A stretch of DNA of 64,000 nt from Spongiibacteraceae bacterium (GCA_028280715.1 JANQLG010000003.1:1-64000); one strand, 5' to 3'. Counted from the stretch's first letter, positions 1 to 9,610 are shown. Notes: generated by a model not told the origin, from the sequence alone. Numbers and translations: made by a program.

Positions 1-277
1 CAAGTTCGAAGCAGAAGTATACGTACTGGGTAAAGACGAAGGTGGTCGTCATACGCCATTCTTCAAAGGTTACCGTCCACAGTTCTACTTCCGTACTACA
101 GATATTACTGGTGCTGTTGAATTGCCAGAAGGTACAGAAATGGTCATGCCTGGTGACAACGTCCAAATGGTTGTTACTCTGATCAACCCGATTGCGATGG
201 ATGAGGGCTTACGCTTTGCGATCCGTGAGGGTGGTCGTACGGTTGGTGCGGGTGTTGTGGCAAAAATTATTGAATAA
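1..277 (+). CDS. tuf: Elongation factor Tu, C-terminal part (5' end outside window)
   Basis: The frame opening at base 2 reads the third domain of EF-Tu, including [37 protein letters not shown] and the terminal [17 protein letters not shown], then TAA at 275-277. EF-Tu is the GTPase that brings aminoacyl-tRNA to the ribosome; this part forms the beta-barrel that contacts tRNA and EF-Ts. Only about 91 of some 395 residues lie here, so the start and GTPase domain are not seen. In related bacteria tuf closes the str operon just before rpsJ; here a terminator and about 5 kb of unrelated genes intervene. Confidence 0.97.
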   Translation, partial: KFEAEVYVLGKDEGGRHTPFFKGYRPQFYFRTTDITGAVELPEGTEMVMPGDNVQMVVTLINPIAMDEGLRFAIREGGRTVGAGVVAKIIE

Positions 278-307
278 TAGTTTTTGGGCCTGTCTACAGG
301 TTAAGAG

Positions 308-335
308 AAGGGCTGCCATTGGCAGCCCTTTTTTT
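308..335 (+). terminator. Rho-independent terminator after tuf
   Basis: A perfect 10-bp stem (AAGGGCTGCC at 308-317, complement at 321-330) with a 3-base loop runs into an uninterrupted T tract to 335. It lies 31 bases past the tuf stop and ends the str operon here instead of allowing readthrough to rpsJ. Confidence 0.9.
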
Positions 336-348
336 ATGCGAGAAAATA

Positions 349-681
349 TCACCAACGTGTGTAGTAACCACGGTGCTTATGCCGTTTATGATTATAGTAC
401 TGGCTGAAGTAGTGCCTTCTTGGATAATGGTTTACCCAGCTGTGACGGCAATACCTGGGGTGGTGTACGTGATGATTGCTCCTATAATATTTGTTGCCGT
501 AATAGGGCTTTCGGTAGTGTTTGTAATAGCTGTCATTGTAGTGGTAACTAATAGAAAGGTAATTACCTGTTCGTTTATGGTAATCACTGTAGCGGATGCT
601 ATAGCCTTCGTGAGCTGATGCAGACACAGCAATTAAAACAATAGATATTGCGATTGCGGTGAGTAATACATTCTTCAGCAT
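349..681 (-). CDS. Small secreted Tyr/His-rich protein
   Basis: 110 residues. Residues 1-23 form a clear Sec signal peptide (MLKN, hydrophobic core, cleavage after ASA). By my count the mature part of about 87 residues has some 20 Tyr and 14 His, many Arg/Lys/Asn, short YY, HH and HY pairs and a single Cys. No family recognised. Such composition can bind metal ions or stick to surfaces, but that is conjecture. The start is supported by a strong Shine-Dalgarno AAGGAGG seven bases upstream of the ATG on the minus strand. The gene is convergent with tuf. A plus-strand open frame at 319-618 is its antisense shadow. Confidence 0.75.
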   Translation of the reverse strand: MLKNVLLTAIAISIVLIAVSASAHEGYSIRYSDYHKRTGNYLSISYHYNDSYYKHYRKPYYGNKYYRSNHHVHHPRYCRHSWVNHYPRRHYFSQYYNHKRHKHRGYYTRW

Positions 682-863
682 GGCAAACCTCCTTAAATGA
701 GTTAAGCCTTAGGATTGGAGCTTTTTTTACAGCTAACTAAGTTCAGATGTTCATGTTCATAGTAAATAAAAGAAAATGAATAGAACCTGAATTCAGCGAT
801 AAAATAACGACGGGTTTTTCACCAAGTTTTTATTTGATTGAATGAGAGAGTAAGGAGGCATAT

Positions 864-1247
864 ATGGCGCTGGTAACCATTGTGATCGCACTGGCTTTGG
901 GAGAATACACATTTTTTGCCGTTTTGGTTGGTCGAGCGCGAGGGTTGTATGGTGTTGATGCGCCGGCGGTGACTGGTCATCCTATATTTGAGCGCTATCA
1001 TCGAGTGCAACAAAATACTCTGGAATTATTAATTCTCTTTATACCTGGCATGGTGATGTTTGCTCATTATGTGAGAGCAGATATTGCAGCTGCCATCGGT
1101 GTCATATTTGTTGTGGGTCGTGCTTTGTATGCCCGCGCTTATATAAAAGAGCCTAAGTCGCGGTCGATTGGTTTTGGTTTAAGTATGCTCTCGGCATTGG
1201 TGTTGGTTATTGGGGGGATGATTGGGGCGATAATGGAGTTGATGTGA
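864..1247 (+). CDS. MAPEG family membrane protein
   Basis: 127 residues, the usual size for a bacterial MAPEG (membrane-associated proteins in eicosanoid and glutathione metabolism) protein. Residues 1-20, about 60-78, 80-97 and 105-125 are membrane helices. The family signature lies between helices 1 and 2: FERYHRVQQNTLEL (about residues 43-56), with the conserved ER, RVQ and NTLE. Members form homotrimers in the inner membrane and some have glutathione transferase or peroxidase activity; the substrate cannot be read here. An AAGGAGG Shine-Dalgarno stands before the ATG. It appears to be a single-gene unit. Confidence 0.85.
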   Translation: MALVTIVIALALGEYTFFAVLVGRARGLYGVDAPAVTGHPIFERYHRVQQNTLELLILFIPGMVMFAHYVRADIAAAIGVIFVVGRALYARAYIKEPKSRSIGFGLSMLSALVLVIGGMIGAIMELM

Positions 1248-1439
1248 TTGTTAGTGTATTTTGCTCTTATGTTAGGTTCATTATTTCCCCTTCGCTGTTC
1301 ATTGACTCCAACGGTGTAACAAAGTCAAAATTAAAAATCTTGAGTGGATAATGTGAAGCTCGATCTATAAAAGTTATTAACGTAACATTCGAAAAATATC
1401 ACGCCAAAAATATCATATCTTTCAAAGAGGATAATAAAA

Positions 1440-1922
1440 ATGACAGTACCCTCCGCACAGCTCGTTCAAGCTGAATCTCTGCCCTTTGTAGAGTTTGATG
1501 ATTCATTACCCTTTGTTGATGAAGGAAAGTTAAAACTACAACTACTGCAGGTGGATATCGAAGTGGGTTTGTGGGTGATTCGCACGCTGTTTGCGCCCGG
1601 AACCACTATCCAGCGGCATCGTCATACTGGCCCCATCTATGCCTTTACTCATTCAGGTTCCTGGTATTACAAAGAATATCCCGATGATGTTAATGTTAAA
1701 GGTTCCTACCTGTTTGAGCCTGCAGGTTCTATCCATACCCTGCATGTGCCGGCTTCCAATACAGAAGATACAGAAGTGTATTTTGTGATGAATGGTGCGA
1801 ATTTAAATTTAACCGACGATGATAATGTTGAGAGTGTATTGGATGCAGGTGTGATTACAGATGTGTACTTGAGTATGTGTGAGGCGAGCGGACACAGTAA
1901 GCCTGCGGTGTTAGGTTTATAA
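1440..1922 (+). CDS. Cupin protein, 2,4'-dihydroxyacetophenone dioxygenase-like
   Basis: 160 residues forming one cupin barrel. Motif 1 is around residues 53-72 with RHRHTGPIYAFTHSG, giving HxH metal ligands; motif 2 follows near residue 94 with FEPAGSIHTLHVP, giving further His. The layout matches the 2,4'-dihydroxyacetophenone dioxygenase/ChrR-like cupins, which hold one Fe or Zn. Enzyme activity is not certain because many relatives are uncharacterised. An AGAGG Shine-Dalgarno lies before the ATG. It ends 29 bases before the next gene on the same strand, so the three genes 1440-2858 may be cotranscribed. Confidence 0.75.
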   Translation: MTVPSAQLVQAESLPFVEFDDSLPFVDEGKLKLQLLQVDIEVGLWVIRTLFAPGTTIQRHRHTGPIYAFTHSGSWYYKEYPDDVNVKGSYLFEPAGSIHTLHVPASNTEDTEVYFVMNGANLNLTDDDNVESVLDAGVITDVYLSMCEASGHSKPAVLGL

Positions 1923-1951
1923 TTCAGTTATCACATTGTAGAAAATAAATA

Positions 1952-2407
1952 ATGTCAATAATTCAAGATCTCTACAGCATCTTTGATAAAGAGCAGTCCA
2001 AATATTTGGAACGGAAAGCTTCTACTAATCTTGTCGTTTTAGAATTGTCTAATAACTTGGCTTTTCTTCGTGAAGGTCTATCAGAACAACTGGATGGCTC
2101 AGAAATAATTGCTGGTTTGAGTGATAAGGAATATAAGAAGGCTATCGCAAAAGGTGTTGATCTCAATGTTGTGCAAAAGAAGTCTCTGTCGAAATCTACC
2201 TGTGGCGGTGTGAAGGAGTTTGAAAAATATATTGCATGGTCGACGGAAAAAATGATTAACAATGTCTACGAGCGTATTAGTACTCTGAAAAAACTAAATA
2301 ATAAAAAGGGTAAAGTTGATGTTAATGCTCGATTAAAGTATTTATTTAAATTCCTTATGTTGTTAATGGCTCATATTCAGAATGAGAAGTTGACTGTTCA
2401 GCGATAG
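1952..2407 (+). CDS. Hypothetical helical cytosolic protein
   Basis: 151 residues, no signal peptide or membrane segment, rich in Lys and Leu and apparently mostly alpha-helical, with basic stretches near residues 65-80 and 118-130. No family recognised. It follows the cupin gene by 29 bases and precedes the DUF1801 gene by 16, suggesting one transcript. The upstream Shine-Dalgarno is weak. An antisense frame of 96 codons over the same bases lacks any such context and is taken as a shadow. Confidence 0.6.
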   Translation: MSIIQDLYSIFDKEQSKYLERKASTNLVVLELSNNLAFLREGLSEQLDGSEIIAGLSDKEYKKAIAKGVDLNVVQKKSLSKSTCGGVKEFEKYIAWSTEKMINNVYERISTLKKLNNKKGKVDVNARLKYLFKFLMLLMAHIQNEKLTVQR

Positions 2408-2423
2408 ACGAAGTGAGGCTGAT

Positions 2424-2858
2424 ATGGCTAAAGTAAAGCTAAAAACAGCACAAAATAATCAATCGGTGGCTAAATTTATTGCTGCTGTTGAGGGCGGACA
2501 ACGACGATCAGATACCAAGAAGTTACTCAAGTTGTTTGATAATGTGACAGGTCTTAAGCCTTATATGTGGGGCGATAATATTATTGGTTATGGTCGTTAT
2601 GAATATCGCTATGCTAGCGGCAGGGAGGGCGAGTTTATGATGACGGGGTTTAGTCCGCGCAAAACTAATTTTTCCGTTTACATCATGCCCGGCTATCAGG
2701 ATCTTTCTGTGATGTTGACGCGTTTGGGCAAGCATAAAACGGGTAAATCCTGTCTTTATATTAACAAGCTCGATGATATTGATGTCGATGTGTTAGTGGA
2801 GATTATTGAGTTTGGCCTTAACTATATGCGATCCAATTATCAGACTTACGATAAATAG
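2424..2858 (+). CDS. DUF1801 (YdhG-like) domain protein
   Basis: 144 residues. The pattern of the DUF1801 family is visible: SVAKFIAAVEGGQRRSD near the N-terminus, LKPYMWGDNIIGYGRYEYRY in the middle (the conserved W-G-x-x-x-I-G-Y-G), and FSPRKTNFSVYIMPGY, then LGKHKTGKSCLYINKLDDID and a C-terminal helix ending in YDK. Members are small soluble proteins of unknown biochemical role. A GAAGTGAGG stretch lies in front of the ATG. It is last in the three-gene run starting with the cupin. Confidence 0.85.
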   Translation: MAKVKLKTAQNNQSVAKFIAAVEGGQRRSDTKKLLKLFDNVTGLKPYMWGDNIIGYGRYEYRYASGREGEFMMTGFSPRKTNFSVYIMPGYQDLSVMLTRLGKHKTGKSCLYINKLDDIDVDVLVEIIEFGLNYMRSNYQTYDK

Positions 2859-2864
2859 CTGCTG

Positions 2865-3113
2865 TTAAGTGCCTGATTGGCTTCTTCGCGCAATACAATA
2901 AGCCAGTATCGAAATTAAAATTCCCAGCGCCATATAGCCAAATATCACTTCGGTAATCACAATGCTTGCGGCTAGCGTAACGGAGTATTGCGCCTGACAG
3001 GTTGGTGTTTGAAAAGTCGGTATGGCTTAGATCGGCACGTTGCCTTTTTGATGTTTTGACTCAAGCCATTCCAGATGATCAGAGATGATGGAGTCAATCT
3101 GTTTTTCAGTCAT
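2865..3113 (-). pseudogene. Remnant of a pentapeptide-repeat membrane protein
   Basis: Read on the minus strand from an ATG at 3113, the frame gives MTEKQIDSIISDHLEWLESK followed by HQKGN, which resembles the N-terminal cap of pentapeptide-repeat proteins. It then hits a stop near 3026. Shifting by one base immediately restores pentapeptide repeats, RADLSHTDFSNTNLSGAIL (A-D/N-L-x-x pattern). Shifting back near 2960-2985 gives a hydrophobic helix, VITEVIFGYMALGILISILA, and a basic tail ending at the TAA at 2865-2867. Two compensating frameshifts in about 80 codons, and too few repeats for a working helix, argue for a decayed, internally deleted gene. No good ribosome binding site is seen. Confidence 0.6.
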
Positions 3114-3235
3114 CGTCAAGTCCACAGTGAGAACTGTGTAGATCGAATTTCACATTATTCAGTAATCTGCATTACTATGCTGCTACAGCAATACTAAATG
3201 ATTTTAGTTACATCTTTGAGATCGTAGAGGTTTGC

Positions 3236-3916
3236 ATGGCTGGTAGCAGAATTAAACTCTTGCCTGGGGCTTGGCTGGTTGTGTTATTGCCTGTAATCAC
3301 AATCCATCTGTGCTGGGCTATCAGTACGATAGAAGGATATGTTGATCCTTGTTTCCCCTATTGGGCGGAGTGTCACAGTATTAGCAAGTCGGGACGTTAT
3401 GGCGCGGCCTATTTTGTTTTTAAGGGTGGAATGATTCCCTTTGCCGTGTTGATCTTTTTCTTTTGGCAATTAAATCGAAGTTGGCTGGCTATGTTAGGGC
3501 GAGAGCATCATCGTTCTTTGCTATGGTTGGCTTTGGTGGGTTCGATAGCGCTGCTGTTATATACATTATCTCTGGGGCATGCTGGTGATACTTTCCGGTC
3601 GCTGCGGCGTTTTGGCGTTATATTATTTATGTTTTGCACCTTTTCTGCACAAGTAAAGCTGGGAAGAGAGTTATTGCATTCGCCACAGTATGCTTTACAA
3701 GGGCGGCAGTTGTTAAAGCTGAGTGCGGCAACGCTGGCAATTGCTATTTTTTCCTTACTGCTCGATTTCTGGCTGGGTAAGGATTACGACCGAGTGGAAA
3801 ATGCCTTTGAGTGGTGGCTAATGTTGTTGCTTCATGTTCATTCTTTTTATGTGGTGTATTTGTGGAAGGTCAGTGGGTTCAGTTTGCAGGCGGCTTTATC
3901 AAAAGCTGTGAAATGA
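3236..3916 (+). CDS. Integral membrane protein, about six helices
   Basis: 226 residues with hydrophobic helices near residues 10-30, 58-78, 92-112, 124-142, 160-178 and 188-212. Between helices 1 and 2 is a Cys-containing loop, VDPCFPYWAECHSIS, followed by a Gly-rich segment. The general layout recalls the Frag1/DRAM/Sfk1 type of membrane protein, but I am not sure of that assignment and give no function. It stands alone on its strand, with the pentapeptide remnant upstream on the opposite strand. Confidence 0.65.
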   Translation: MAGSRIKLLPGAWLVVLLPVITIHLCWAISTIEGYVDPCFPYWAECHSISKSGRYGAAYFVFKGGMIPFAVLIFFFWQLNRSWLAMLGREHHRSLLWLALVGSIALLLYTLSLGHAGDTFRSLRRFGVILFMFCTFSAQVKLGRELLHSPQYALQGRQLLKLSAATLAIAIFSLLLDFWLGKDYDRVENAFEWWLMLLLHVHSFYVVYLWKVSGFSLQAALSKAVK

Positions 3917-3947
3917 TTTGCACTGTTGTTTCCTGTCTTAAAATTGA

Positions 3948-4169
3948 CTTGAAATCGTCACAATTTTTTCATCTTTAAAATTTATTGTTCGCGCTGTTAT
4001 CAGCGTTATCGCTCAGGCTTGTTCGAACTGGGAATTGTTAATCGTTGCTGGTGCCATTGCGGCATTAGATATTTCCGCGGCAAAGTCTGGTGAGCTGATT
4101 AGTGTGCCAGCAGAGTCTGTTGTAACTTCAGTCATTGATTGTCACTCATTACATGTTATAGGAAGTTAG
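3948..4169 (+). pseudogene. Protein-like open frame without a start codon
   Basis: After a TGA at 3945-3947 a frame of 73 codons stays open to TAG at 4167-4169. It reads as plausible protein: IVRAVISVIAQACSNWELL, then LLIVAGAIAALDISAAKSG and ELISVPAESVVTSVID. No ATG or GTG is placed to start it near the beginning. It ends two bases before the ATG of the frameshifted HAD gene. It may be the 3' relic of a deleted gene or may simply be chance; the evidence is weak. Confidence 0.2.
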
Positions 4170-4171
4170 CC

Positions 4172-4991
4172 ATGTTCTATCAGGATGATTCAATTTCCGT
4201 TGAGCATATAGAAGAAGAGAGTGCTGATTCGGTCCAGAATTCTGGTAACTGGATGCAGGCGTTGGCCGAGCATTGGCAGCGAATGCGGTTGCAGTATCCA
4301 GGGCAGCAGCTTGCGGTTGTGTTTGATGATAGATGGTACGGTCATCGATACGCGCCACACGCAACTTTATTTATTACGCCAGTTTGATCTGATCTGTGCC
4401 GAGCAGTACGGGGGCGCCCTGTTTGTTGATAAGGCCATCGAAGATATTGTTTGCTATGAGCGCTTTATGCCTGACTTGTTAGCTTATTGGGGAGTAGCTG
4501 ATTCGGTTATCAAAGACTTTATGGGTTTTTACCAGTTGCATCGCTGGCGTGAAGAAGTGCTCATGGAGTCAGAGTGGCCTTATCCTGGGGTTATTGAGCT
4601 TGTTGAGTTGTTGGCTGGTCAGCAGGCGGTAGTAGCTTTGAATACTGGTCGCTGTGAGTCCATGCGTGCAGGCACGTTGGGCTCGTTACGCCGGTTCAGT
4701 CCGAATGCTTTTAGTTGTGAGTGGTTAAAAATGAATGGTCATGGTTGGGTCAATGTGCATAAGGCTAAGCGTCAGGCGCTTGTCGATATTGAGTACCAGG
4801 GCGCGAAGGTAGTTGCCATGATTGATAATGAGCCATCAAATCTGAATATTCTCTCAGACTATGGTGAAGATTTGTTATTGCTTCATGCGGATACGATTTA
4901 TGGTCATTCTGAACCGTTGCATAGCCGTTGCGTGAGTGGAAGTGAGTATGATTTAAGTGTTATTGAGCAATGGCAAGAGGTTGTTGCATAG
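4172..4991 (+). pseudogene. HAD-superfamily phosphatase-like gene broken by a frameshift
   Basis: From the ATG at 4172 (AGGAAG upstream) one frame runs through QLAVVFD at about 4306-4327. The frame one base on continues with IDGTVIDTRHTQLYLLRQFD to the stop at 4991. Joined, they give the HAD motif I, VFDIDGTVID, with both catalytic Asp. The break lies within TTTGATGATAGATGGT at 4322-4337, and dropping one base restores the motif. Motif II (NTGR, near 4638) and the acidic motif IV (MIDNEPSN, near 4820) are intact. Restored length is about 272 residues. Either a true recent pseudogene, a sequencing error, or slippage; the loss of the nucleophile in both fragments would make each inactive. Confidence 0.7.
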
Positions 4992-5164
4992 AAAGAAAAG
5001 CGCTGTTTATGGTATGTGGCGGAGAAATTCAGAAAGTTTTTCGAGGACTTTTTCTTACGAATGGATAAAGGCGTTGGTTGTTTTTTGTAACTGTTTGAAT
5101 TTTAATGCTTTTTCGTGGTGATTGTTATTTTCTTCTTGCCCGGCTGATTTATTTAACTTTCCTG

Positions 5165-5193
5165 TTGACACCCCCTACTCCGATCTTTAGAAT
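5165..5193 (+). promoter_or_regulatory. Sigma-70 promoter of the S10 operon
   Basis: A perfect -35 TTGACA at 5165-5170 and a -10 TAGAAT at 5188-5193 are separated by 17 bases. The rpsJ start lies about 70 bases downstream, leaving a leader in which autoregulatory binding could occur, though no L4-type hairpin is obvious. Confidence 0.75.
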
Positions 5194-5245
5194 GCGCCTT
5201 CCTTTTTTCGGGTAGCCCCGGCCATTGTCGGTGAGCCCCTGTTAA

Positions 5246-5578
<333 letters not shown>

Positions 5579-5742
5579 GCGCGAGCTTGGCAGTAGGAAA
5601 TCAAAACAATTAATTAAGTATGACCCGCTCGGGGGTCTCCCGGGTTGTGTAATGATCTCGAGGTGTCGCAAACAATAAGGTGTTGCGAAATCAAGAGTTC
5701 GGCCATAGAGGGTAAAGCCCCGTACACTGAGAGGTTAAGAAA

Positions 5743-6402
5743 ATGGCAATTGGTTTGGTCGGTCGCAAAAGCGGCATGACCCGCGTCTTTACAGACGACG
5801 GCATATCTATTCCGGTAACGGTGGTTGAGGTTTCTCCTAACCGCGTTACTAGTGTCAAAACAGGTGAGGCTGACGGTTACTCTGCGATCCAGGTAACTGC
5901 TGGCGCCCGTAAAGCTTCCCGTGTTAGTAAGGCGGAAGCAGGTCAATTTGCTAAGGCTGGTGTTGAGGCTGGTCGCGGTCTTTGGGAGTTTCGCCTGGAA
6001 GATGGCGAAGAGGCTCCAGAGGTTGGTGCGGAGTTGACTGTAACTACATTTGAAGCTGGTCAAAAGGTTGATGTGACTGGGCAGTCTAAAGGTAAAGGTT
6101 TCCAGGGTGGTATCAAGCGTTGGAACTTTGGCATGCAAGACGCCACTCATGGTAACTCTATCTCGCACCGTTCTAATGGTTCGATCGGTCAGTGTCAGAC
6201 GCCTGGGCGTGTGTTCAAGGGTAAGAAGATGTCTGGTCACATGGGTGCTGAGCGCGTCACTGTGCAAACGTTAGAGGTGGTTCGTGTTGACGAAGATCGC
6301 AATCTGATTTTGATCAAGGGTGCGGTTCCTGGTGCGCCAGGTGGTGACATCATTGTTCGTCCAGCTATTAAAGCCCAAACCTCCAAAACAGGGGGGGCAT
6401 AA
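5743..6402 (+). CDS. rplC: 50S ribosomal protein L3
   Basis: 219 residues, starting [20 protein letters not shown] with the L3 globular domain and the long central loop ([21 protein letters not shown]) that reaches the peptidyl-transferase centre. The Gln in the [20 protein letters not shown] region is the site that PrmB methylates in E. coli. L3 is one of the two proteins that start 50S assembly on 23S rRNA. Three bases separate it from rplD. Confidence 0.98.
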   Translation: MAIGLVGRKSGMTRVFTDDGISIPVTVVEVSPNRVTSVKTGEADGYSAIQVTAGARKASRVSKAEAGQFAKAGVEAGRGLWEFRLEDGEEAPEVGAELTVTTFEAGQKVDVTGQSKGKGFQGGIKRWNFGMQDATHGNSISHRSNGSIGQCQTPGRVFKGKKMSGHMGAERVTVQTLEVVRVDEDRNLILIKGAVPGAPGGDIIVRPAIKAQTSKTGGA

Positions 6403-6405
6403 TCG

Positions 6406-7026
6406 ATGGAATTGGCAACCTTTACTGTAGGCAAAAAGAAAGCGACGGGTGCGGTAGAAGTATCGGACGCAGCTTTTGCAAAAGAATTTAACGAAGATCT
6501 GGTTCATCAGGTTGTAACGGCTTATCTGGCTGGTGCTCGTCAAGGTACTCGTGCTCAGAAAAACCGTGCAGCAGTTTCTGGTGGTGGCAAGAAGCCCTGG
6601 CGTCAAAAGGGTACGGGTCGTGCTCGTGCCGGTACTATTCGCTCACCAATCTGGCGCAGCGGTGGTGTGACCTTTGCGGCTCAGCCTCAGGATCATTCGC
6701 AAAAAGTAAATCGCAAAATGTACCGCGCAGCGTTGCGTTCCATTTTGTCAGAATTGGCTCGCCAGGAGCGTCTGGTTGTAGTTGATGAGATTGCTTTAAA
6801 GCAGCCTAAAACCAAGTTGCTGCTTAAAGCCTTGAATGGCTTTGGTTTGGAAGGTGCTTTGGTGGTTTCTGAAGAGGTTTCTGAAAACCTGTACTTGGCT
6901 TCGCGCAATCTGCACAAAGTAAATGCCGTAGATGTTGCAGGTGTTGATCCGGTGAGCTTGATCGCGGCAGAGAAAGTGGTCATCACGGTTCCTGCGCTGA
7001 AGAAGTTTGAGGAGATGCTGGGATGA
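6406..7026 (+). CDS. rplD: 50S ribosomal protein L4
   Basis: 206 residues. The long extended loop with [20 protein letters not shown] and [18 protein letters not shown], which lines the peptide exit tunnel, is present. In E. coli L4 also represses its own S10 operon by binding the leader; whether this happens here is not shown. Its stop overlaps the rplW start (ATGA), which implies coupled translation. Confidence 0.98.
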   Translation: MELATFTVGKKKATGAVEVSDAAFAKEFNEDLVHQVVTAYLAGARQGTRAQKNRAAVSGGGKKPWRQKGTGRARAGTIRSPIWRSGGVTFAAQPQDHSQKVNRKMYRAALRSILSELARQERLVVVDEIALKQPKTKLLLKALNGFGLEGALVVSEEVSENLYLASRNLHKVNAVDVAGVDPVSLIAAEKVVITVPALKKFEEMLG

Positions 7027-7313
7027 ATGCAGAAAGAATTTTTACTGTACTGAAAGGTCCTCATATTTCTGAAAAAGCTGCCATGGGCAGCGAGGATCAG
7101 GTGGTTTTCAAAGTGGCAGGCGATGCAACTAAATTGGAAATCAAAAAAGCTGTAGAAAAGCTTTTTAAAGTGAAGGTCGAAGGCGTTCAAACTGCGAACG
7201 TTAAAGGCAAAGTTAAGCGTAATCGCTATGGTTTGGCGGCTAAGCCGAGCTGGAAAAAAGCTTATGTGCGTTTGGCTCAAGGTCAAGAAATCGATTTTGC
7301 GTTAGTTGATTAA
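7023..7313 (+). CDS. rplW: 50S ribosomal protein L23
   Basis: 96 residues with the L23 core ([51 protein letters not shown]). L23 lies at the tunnel exit and is the docking site for trigger factor and SRP. It overlaps rplD by four bases and is followed by a 42-base gap to rplB. Confidence 0.97.
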   Translation: MNAERIFTVLKGPHISEKAAMGSEDQVVFKVAGDATKLEIKKAVEKLFKVKVEGVQTANVKGKVKRNRYGLAAKPSWKKAYVRLAQGQEIDFALVD

Positions 7314-7355
7314 TTGGGCGTAAGCACAGAGAGAGCAAGGTAGAGAGAAAGTCAG

Positions 7356-8183
7356 ATGGCAATTGTAAAAGCAAAACCGACATCTCCCGGTCGTCGCCAT
7401 GTGGTCAGCATCGTTCATGCTGATTTGCACAAGGGTGCGCCCTATGCGCCATTGCTGGAAAAGAAAAGCAAAAATGGCGGTCGTAACAACAATGGTCGTA
7501 TCACTACTCGTCATAAGGGTGGTGGTCACAAGCAGCACTATCGCGTAATCGATTTTAAGCGCAACAAAGATGGTGTTCCTGCGACAGTTGAGCGTTTGGA
7601 ATATGATCCAAATCGCAGTGCAAACATTGCGTTGGTGTTGTATGCCGATGGTGAGCGTCGTTACATCATTGCGCCTAAGGGTGTAAAAGCGGGTGATCCG
7701 CTGATGTCGGGCGATGCTTCTCCAATCAAATCTGGTAATACGTTGCCGCTTCGCAATATTCCAGTGGGTAGCGTGGTTCACTGTGTTGAATTGAAGCCTG
7801 GTAAAGGTGCGCAGATTGCACGTAGCGCCGGTACTTCTGCTCAGTTGGTAGCGCGTGAAGGTCAATACGCCACATTGCGTTTGCGTTCAGGTGAGATGCG
7901 CAAGATTTTGGCAGAGTGTCGTGCAACGTTGGGTGAGGTATCTAACAGCGAGCACAGTCTGCGTAAGTTGGGTAAAGCGGGTGCGTCTCGTTGGCGCGGT
8001 GTTCGTCCAACAGTTCGCGGTGTAGCGATGAACCCAGTTGATCACCCGCATGGTGGTGGTGAAGGTCGTACATCAGGTGGTCGTCATCCAGTATCACCTT
8101 GGGGTACTCCAACCAAGGGTTACAAAACTCGCAAGAACAAGCGTACTGATAAGTTAATTGTTCGCAAGCGTAACGCTCGCTAA
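7356..8183 (+). CDS. rplB: 50S ribosomal protein L2
   Basis: 275 residues, full length. The conserved C-terminal [20 protein letters not shown] loop, whose His is close to the peptidyl-transferase centre, is intact, as is the N-terminal [20 protein letters not shown]2 is needed for subunit association and tRNA binding. An AGAGAGAAAG purine stretch stands before the ATG. Confidence 0.98.
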   Translation: MAIVKAKPTSPGRRHVVSIVHADLHKGAPYAPLLEKKSKNGGRNNNGRITTRHKGGGHKQHYRVIDFKRNKDGVPATVERLEYDPNRSANIALVLYADGERRYIIAPKGVKAGDPLMSGDASPIKSGNTLPLRNIPVGSVVHCVELKPGKGAQIARSAGTSAQLVAREGQYATLRLRSGEMRKILAECRATLGEVSNSEHSLRKLGKAGASRWRGVRPTVRGVAMNPVDHPHGGGEGRTSGGRHPVSPWGTPTKGYKTRKNKRTDKLIVRKRNAR

Positions 8184-8212
8184 CAGTTCTAGAGAATAGA
8201 GAGGAAGGTGCT

Positions 8213-8488
8213 GTGCCACGTTCACTAAAAAAAGGTCCATTTATTGATCTTCATCTGATGAAAAAGGTTGAAGAGGCGATCGAAAAAAGCGACAAGCGTC
8301 CTATTAAAACTTGGTCGCGTCGTTCAATGATTTCTCCAGAAATGGTGAGCCTGACTATTGCAGTTCACAACGGTCGTCAGCATGTGCCAGTGTTTGTTAC
8401 TGAAGACATGGTGGGTCACAAGCTGGGTGAGTTTGCGGCGACTCGTACATATAAAGGTCACGCTGCTGACAAGAAAGCTAAGCGTTAA
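8213..8488 (+). CDS. rpsS: 30S ribosomal protein S19
   Basis: 91 residues from a GTG start with GAGGAAGG ahead. [20 protein letters not shown] and the C-terminal [15 protein letters not shown] are diagnostic. S19 forms a head complex with S13 near the A and P sites. It lies between rplB and rplV in the standard order. Confidence 0.97.
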   Translation: MPRSLKKGPFIDLHLMKKVEEAIEKSDKRPIKTWSRRSMISPEMVSLTIAVHNGRQHVPVFVTEDMVGHKLGEFAATRTYKGHAADKKAKR

Positions 8489-8508
8489 GCCATAAAAGGT
8501 AAAGAGTG

Positions 8509-8847
8509 ATGGAAGTTTCAGCAAAATTAACTGGCGCGCAGATTTCTGCACAGAAAGTGCGTTTAGTCGCTGACCAGATTCGCGGTAAAGAAGTTGAAGA
8601 GGCTCTTGATATTCTTGAGTTCAGTAACAAAAAAGCTGCGGATATTGTTAAAAAGATTTTGAACTCTGCGATTGCCAATGCAGAGCATAACGAAGGTGCG
8701 GATGTTGATGAGTTAAAAGTATCCACCATCTTTGTTGATGAAGGCAGAACGTTAAAGCGTCTTCGTCCTCGGGCCAAGGGTCGTGCAGATCGTATCTTAA
8801 AGCGCTCTTGTCATATTACCGTCAAAGTTAGCGACAGCGAAGATTAA
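8509..8847 (+). CDS. rplV: 50S ribosomal protein L22
   Basis: 112 residues if started at the ATG at 8509 ([19 protein letters not shown]); a GTG three bases earlier is possible but the ATG matches the family. The beta-hairpin with [19 protein letters not shown] extends into the exit tunnel, the place where macrolide-resistance mutations are known. No deletion in that loop is seen. Confidence 0.97.
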   Translation: MEVSAKLTGAQISAQKVRLVADQIRGKEVEEALDILEFSNKKAADIVKKILNSAIANAEHNEGADVDELKVSTIFVDEGRTLKRLRPRAKGRADRILKRSCHITVKVSDSED

Positions 8848-8861
8848 GTAGGAGTGACCAA

Positions 8862-9536
8862 ATGGGTCAGAAAGTACACCCAACAGGCATACGTCTAGGC
8901 ATCACTAAAGAGCATACTTCTGTTTGGTATGCAGATCGCGATACCTACGCGAAAAATCTGATTAACGATCTTGAGGTTCGCGAGTACGTCGAGAAGAAAT
9001 TAGCTAGTGCATCTGTTAGTCGTGTTGTTATTGAGCGTCCTGCGCAAACTGCACGCATCACGATTCATACTGCTCGCCCAGGCATCGTTATCGGCAAAAA
9101 AGGTGAAGATGTCGATAAGCTGCGTAAAGAATTGAGCGAAAAAATGGGTGTGCCAGTGCACATCAATATTGAAGAAATTCGTAAGCCTGACTTGGATGCG
9201 AAACTGGTTGCACAAAATGTCGCTGGTCAGTTGGAGCGTCGTGTCATGTTCCGTCGCGCCATGAAGCGTGTTGTACAAAATGCAATGCGTCAAGGTGCTG
9301 AAGGTATCAAGGTGCAAGTTAGTGGTCGTGTAGGTGGTGCTGAAATCGCACGTACAGAATGGTACCGCGAAGGTCGTGTGCCTCTACATACCTTGCGTGC
9401 TGATATCGATTACGCCACTTATGAAGCTGCTACCACTTACGGCATCATCGGTGTGAAAGTTTGGATCTTCAAGGGCGAAGTATTGGGTGGCCTGGAAGAA
9501 GTTGAAGCTAAAGGCAAAAAAGGCGCCAGCAATTAA
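8862..9536 (+). CDS. rpsC: 30S ribosomal protein S3
   Basis: 224 residues. It starts [20 protein letters not shown], has the KH domain GxxG element ([12 protein letters not shown] near residue 78) and the C-terminal S3 domain ([19 protein letters not shown]). With S4 and S5 it forms the mRNA entry and helicase site. AGGAGTGACC before the ATG is a good ribosome binding site. A 74-base gap follows before rplP. Confidence 0.98.
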   Translation: MGQKVHPTGIRLGITKEHTSVWYADRDTYAKNLINDLEVREYVEKKLASASVSRVVIERPAQTARITIHTARPGIVIGKKGEDVDKLRKELSEKMGVPVHINIEEIRKPDLDAKLVAQNVAGQLERRVMFRRAMKRVVQNAMRQGAEGIKVQVSGRVGGAEIARTEWYREGRVPLHTLRADIDYATYEAATTYGIIGVKVWIFKGEVLGGLEEVEAKGKKGASN

Positions 9537-9610
9537 TTGTTAGATGCTTAAGGCATTGCAAGTTAACAGTTGTTTGGTACTGAAATTTTTTAAGGTTAAG
9601 GGTTAGGCAA

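Noticed and set aside
319-618. Plus-strand 99-codon open frame
   Set aside because: It lies antisense to the signal-peptide protein at 349-681, which has a strong ribosome binding site; the plus frame follows directly on the tuf terminator and lacks one.
5614-6267. Minus-strand 217-codon frame over rplC
   Set aside because: Fully antisense to a canonical ribosomal gene; its His/Thr/Leu-rich translation is typical of a shadow frame.
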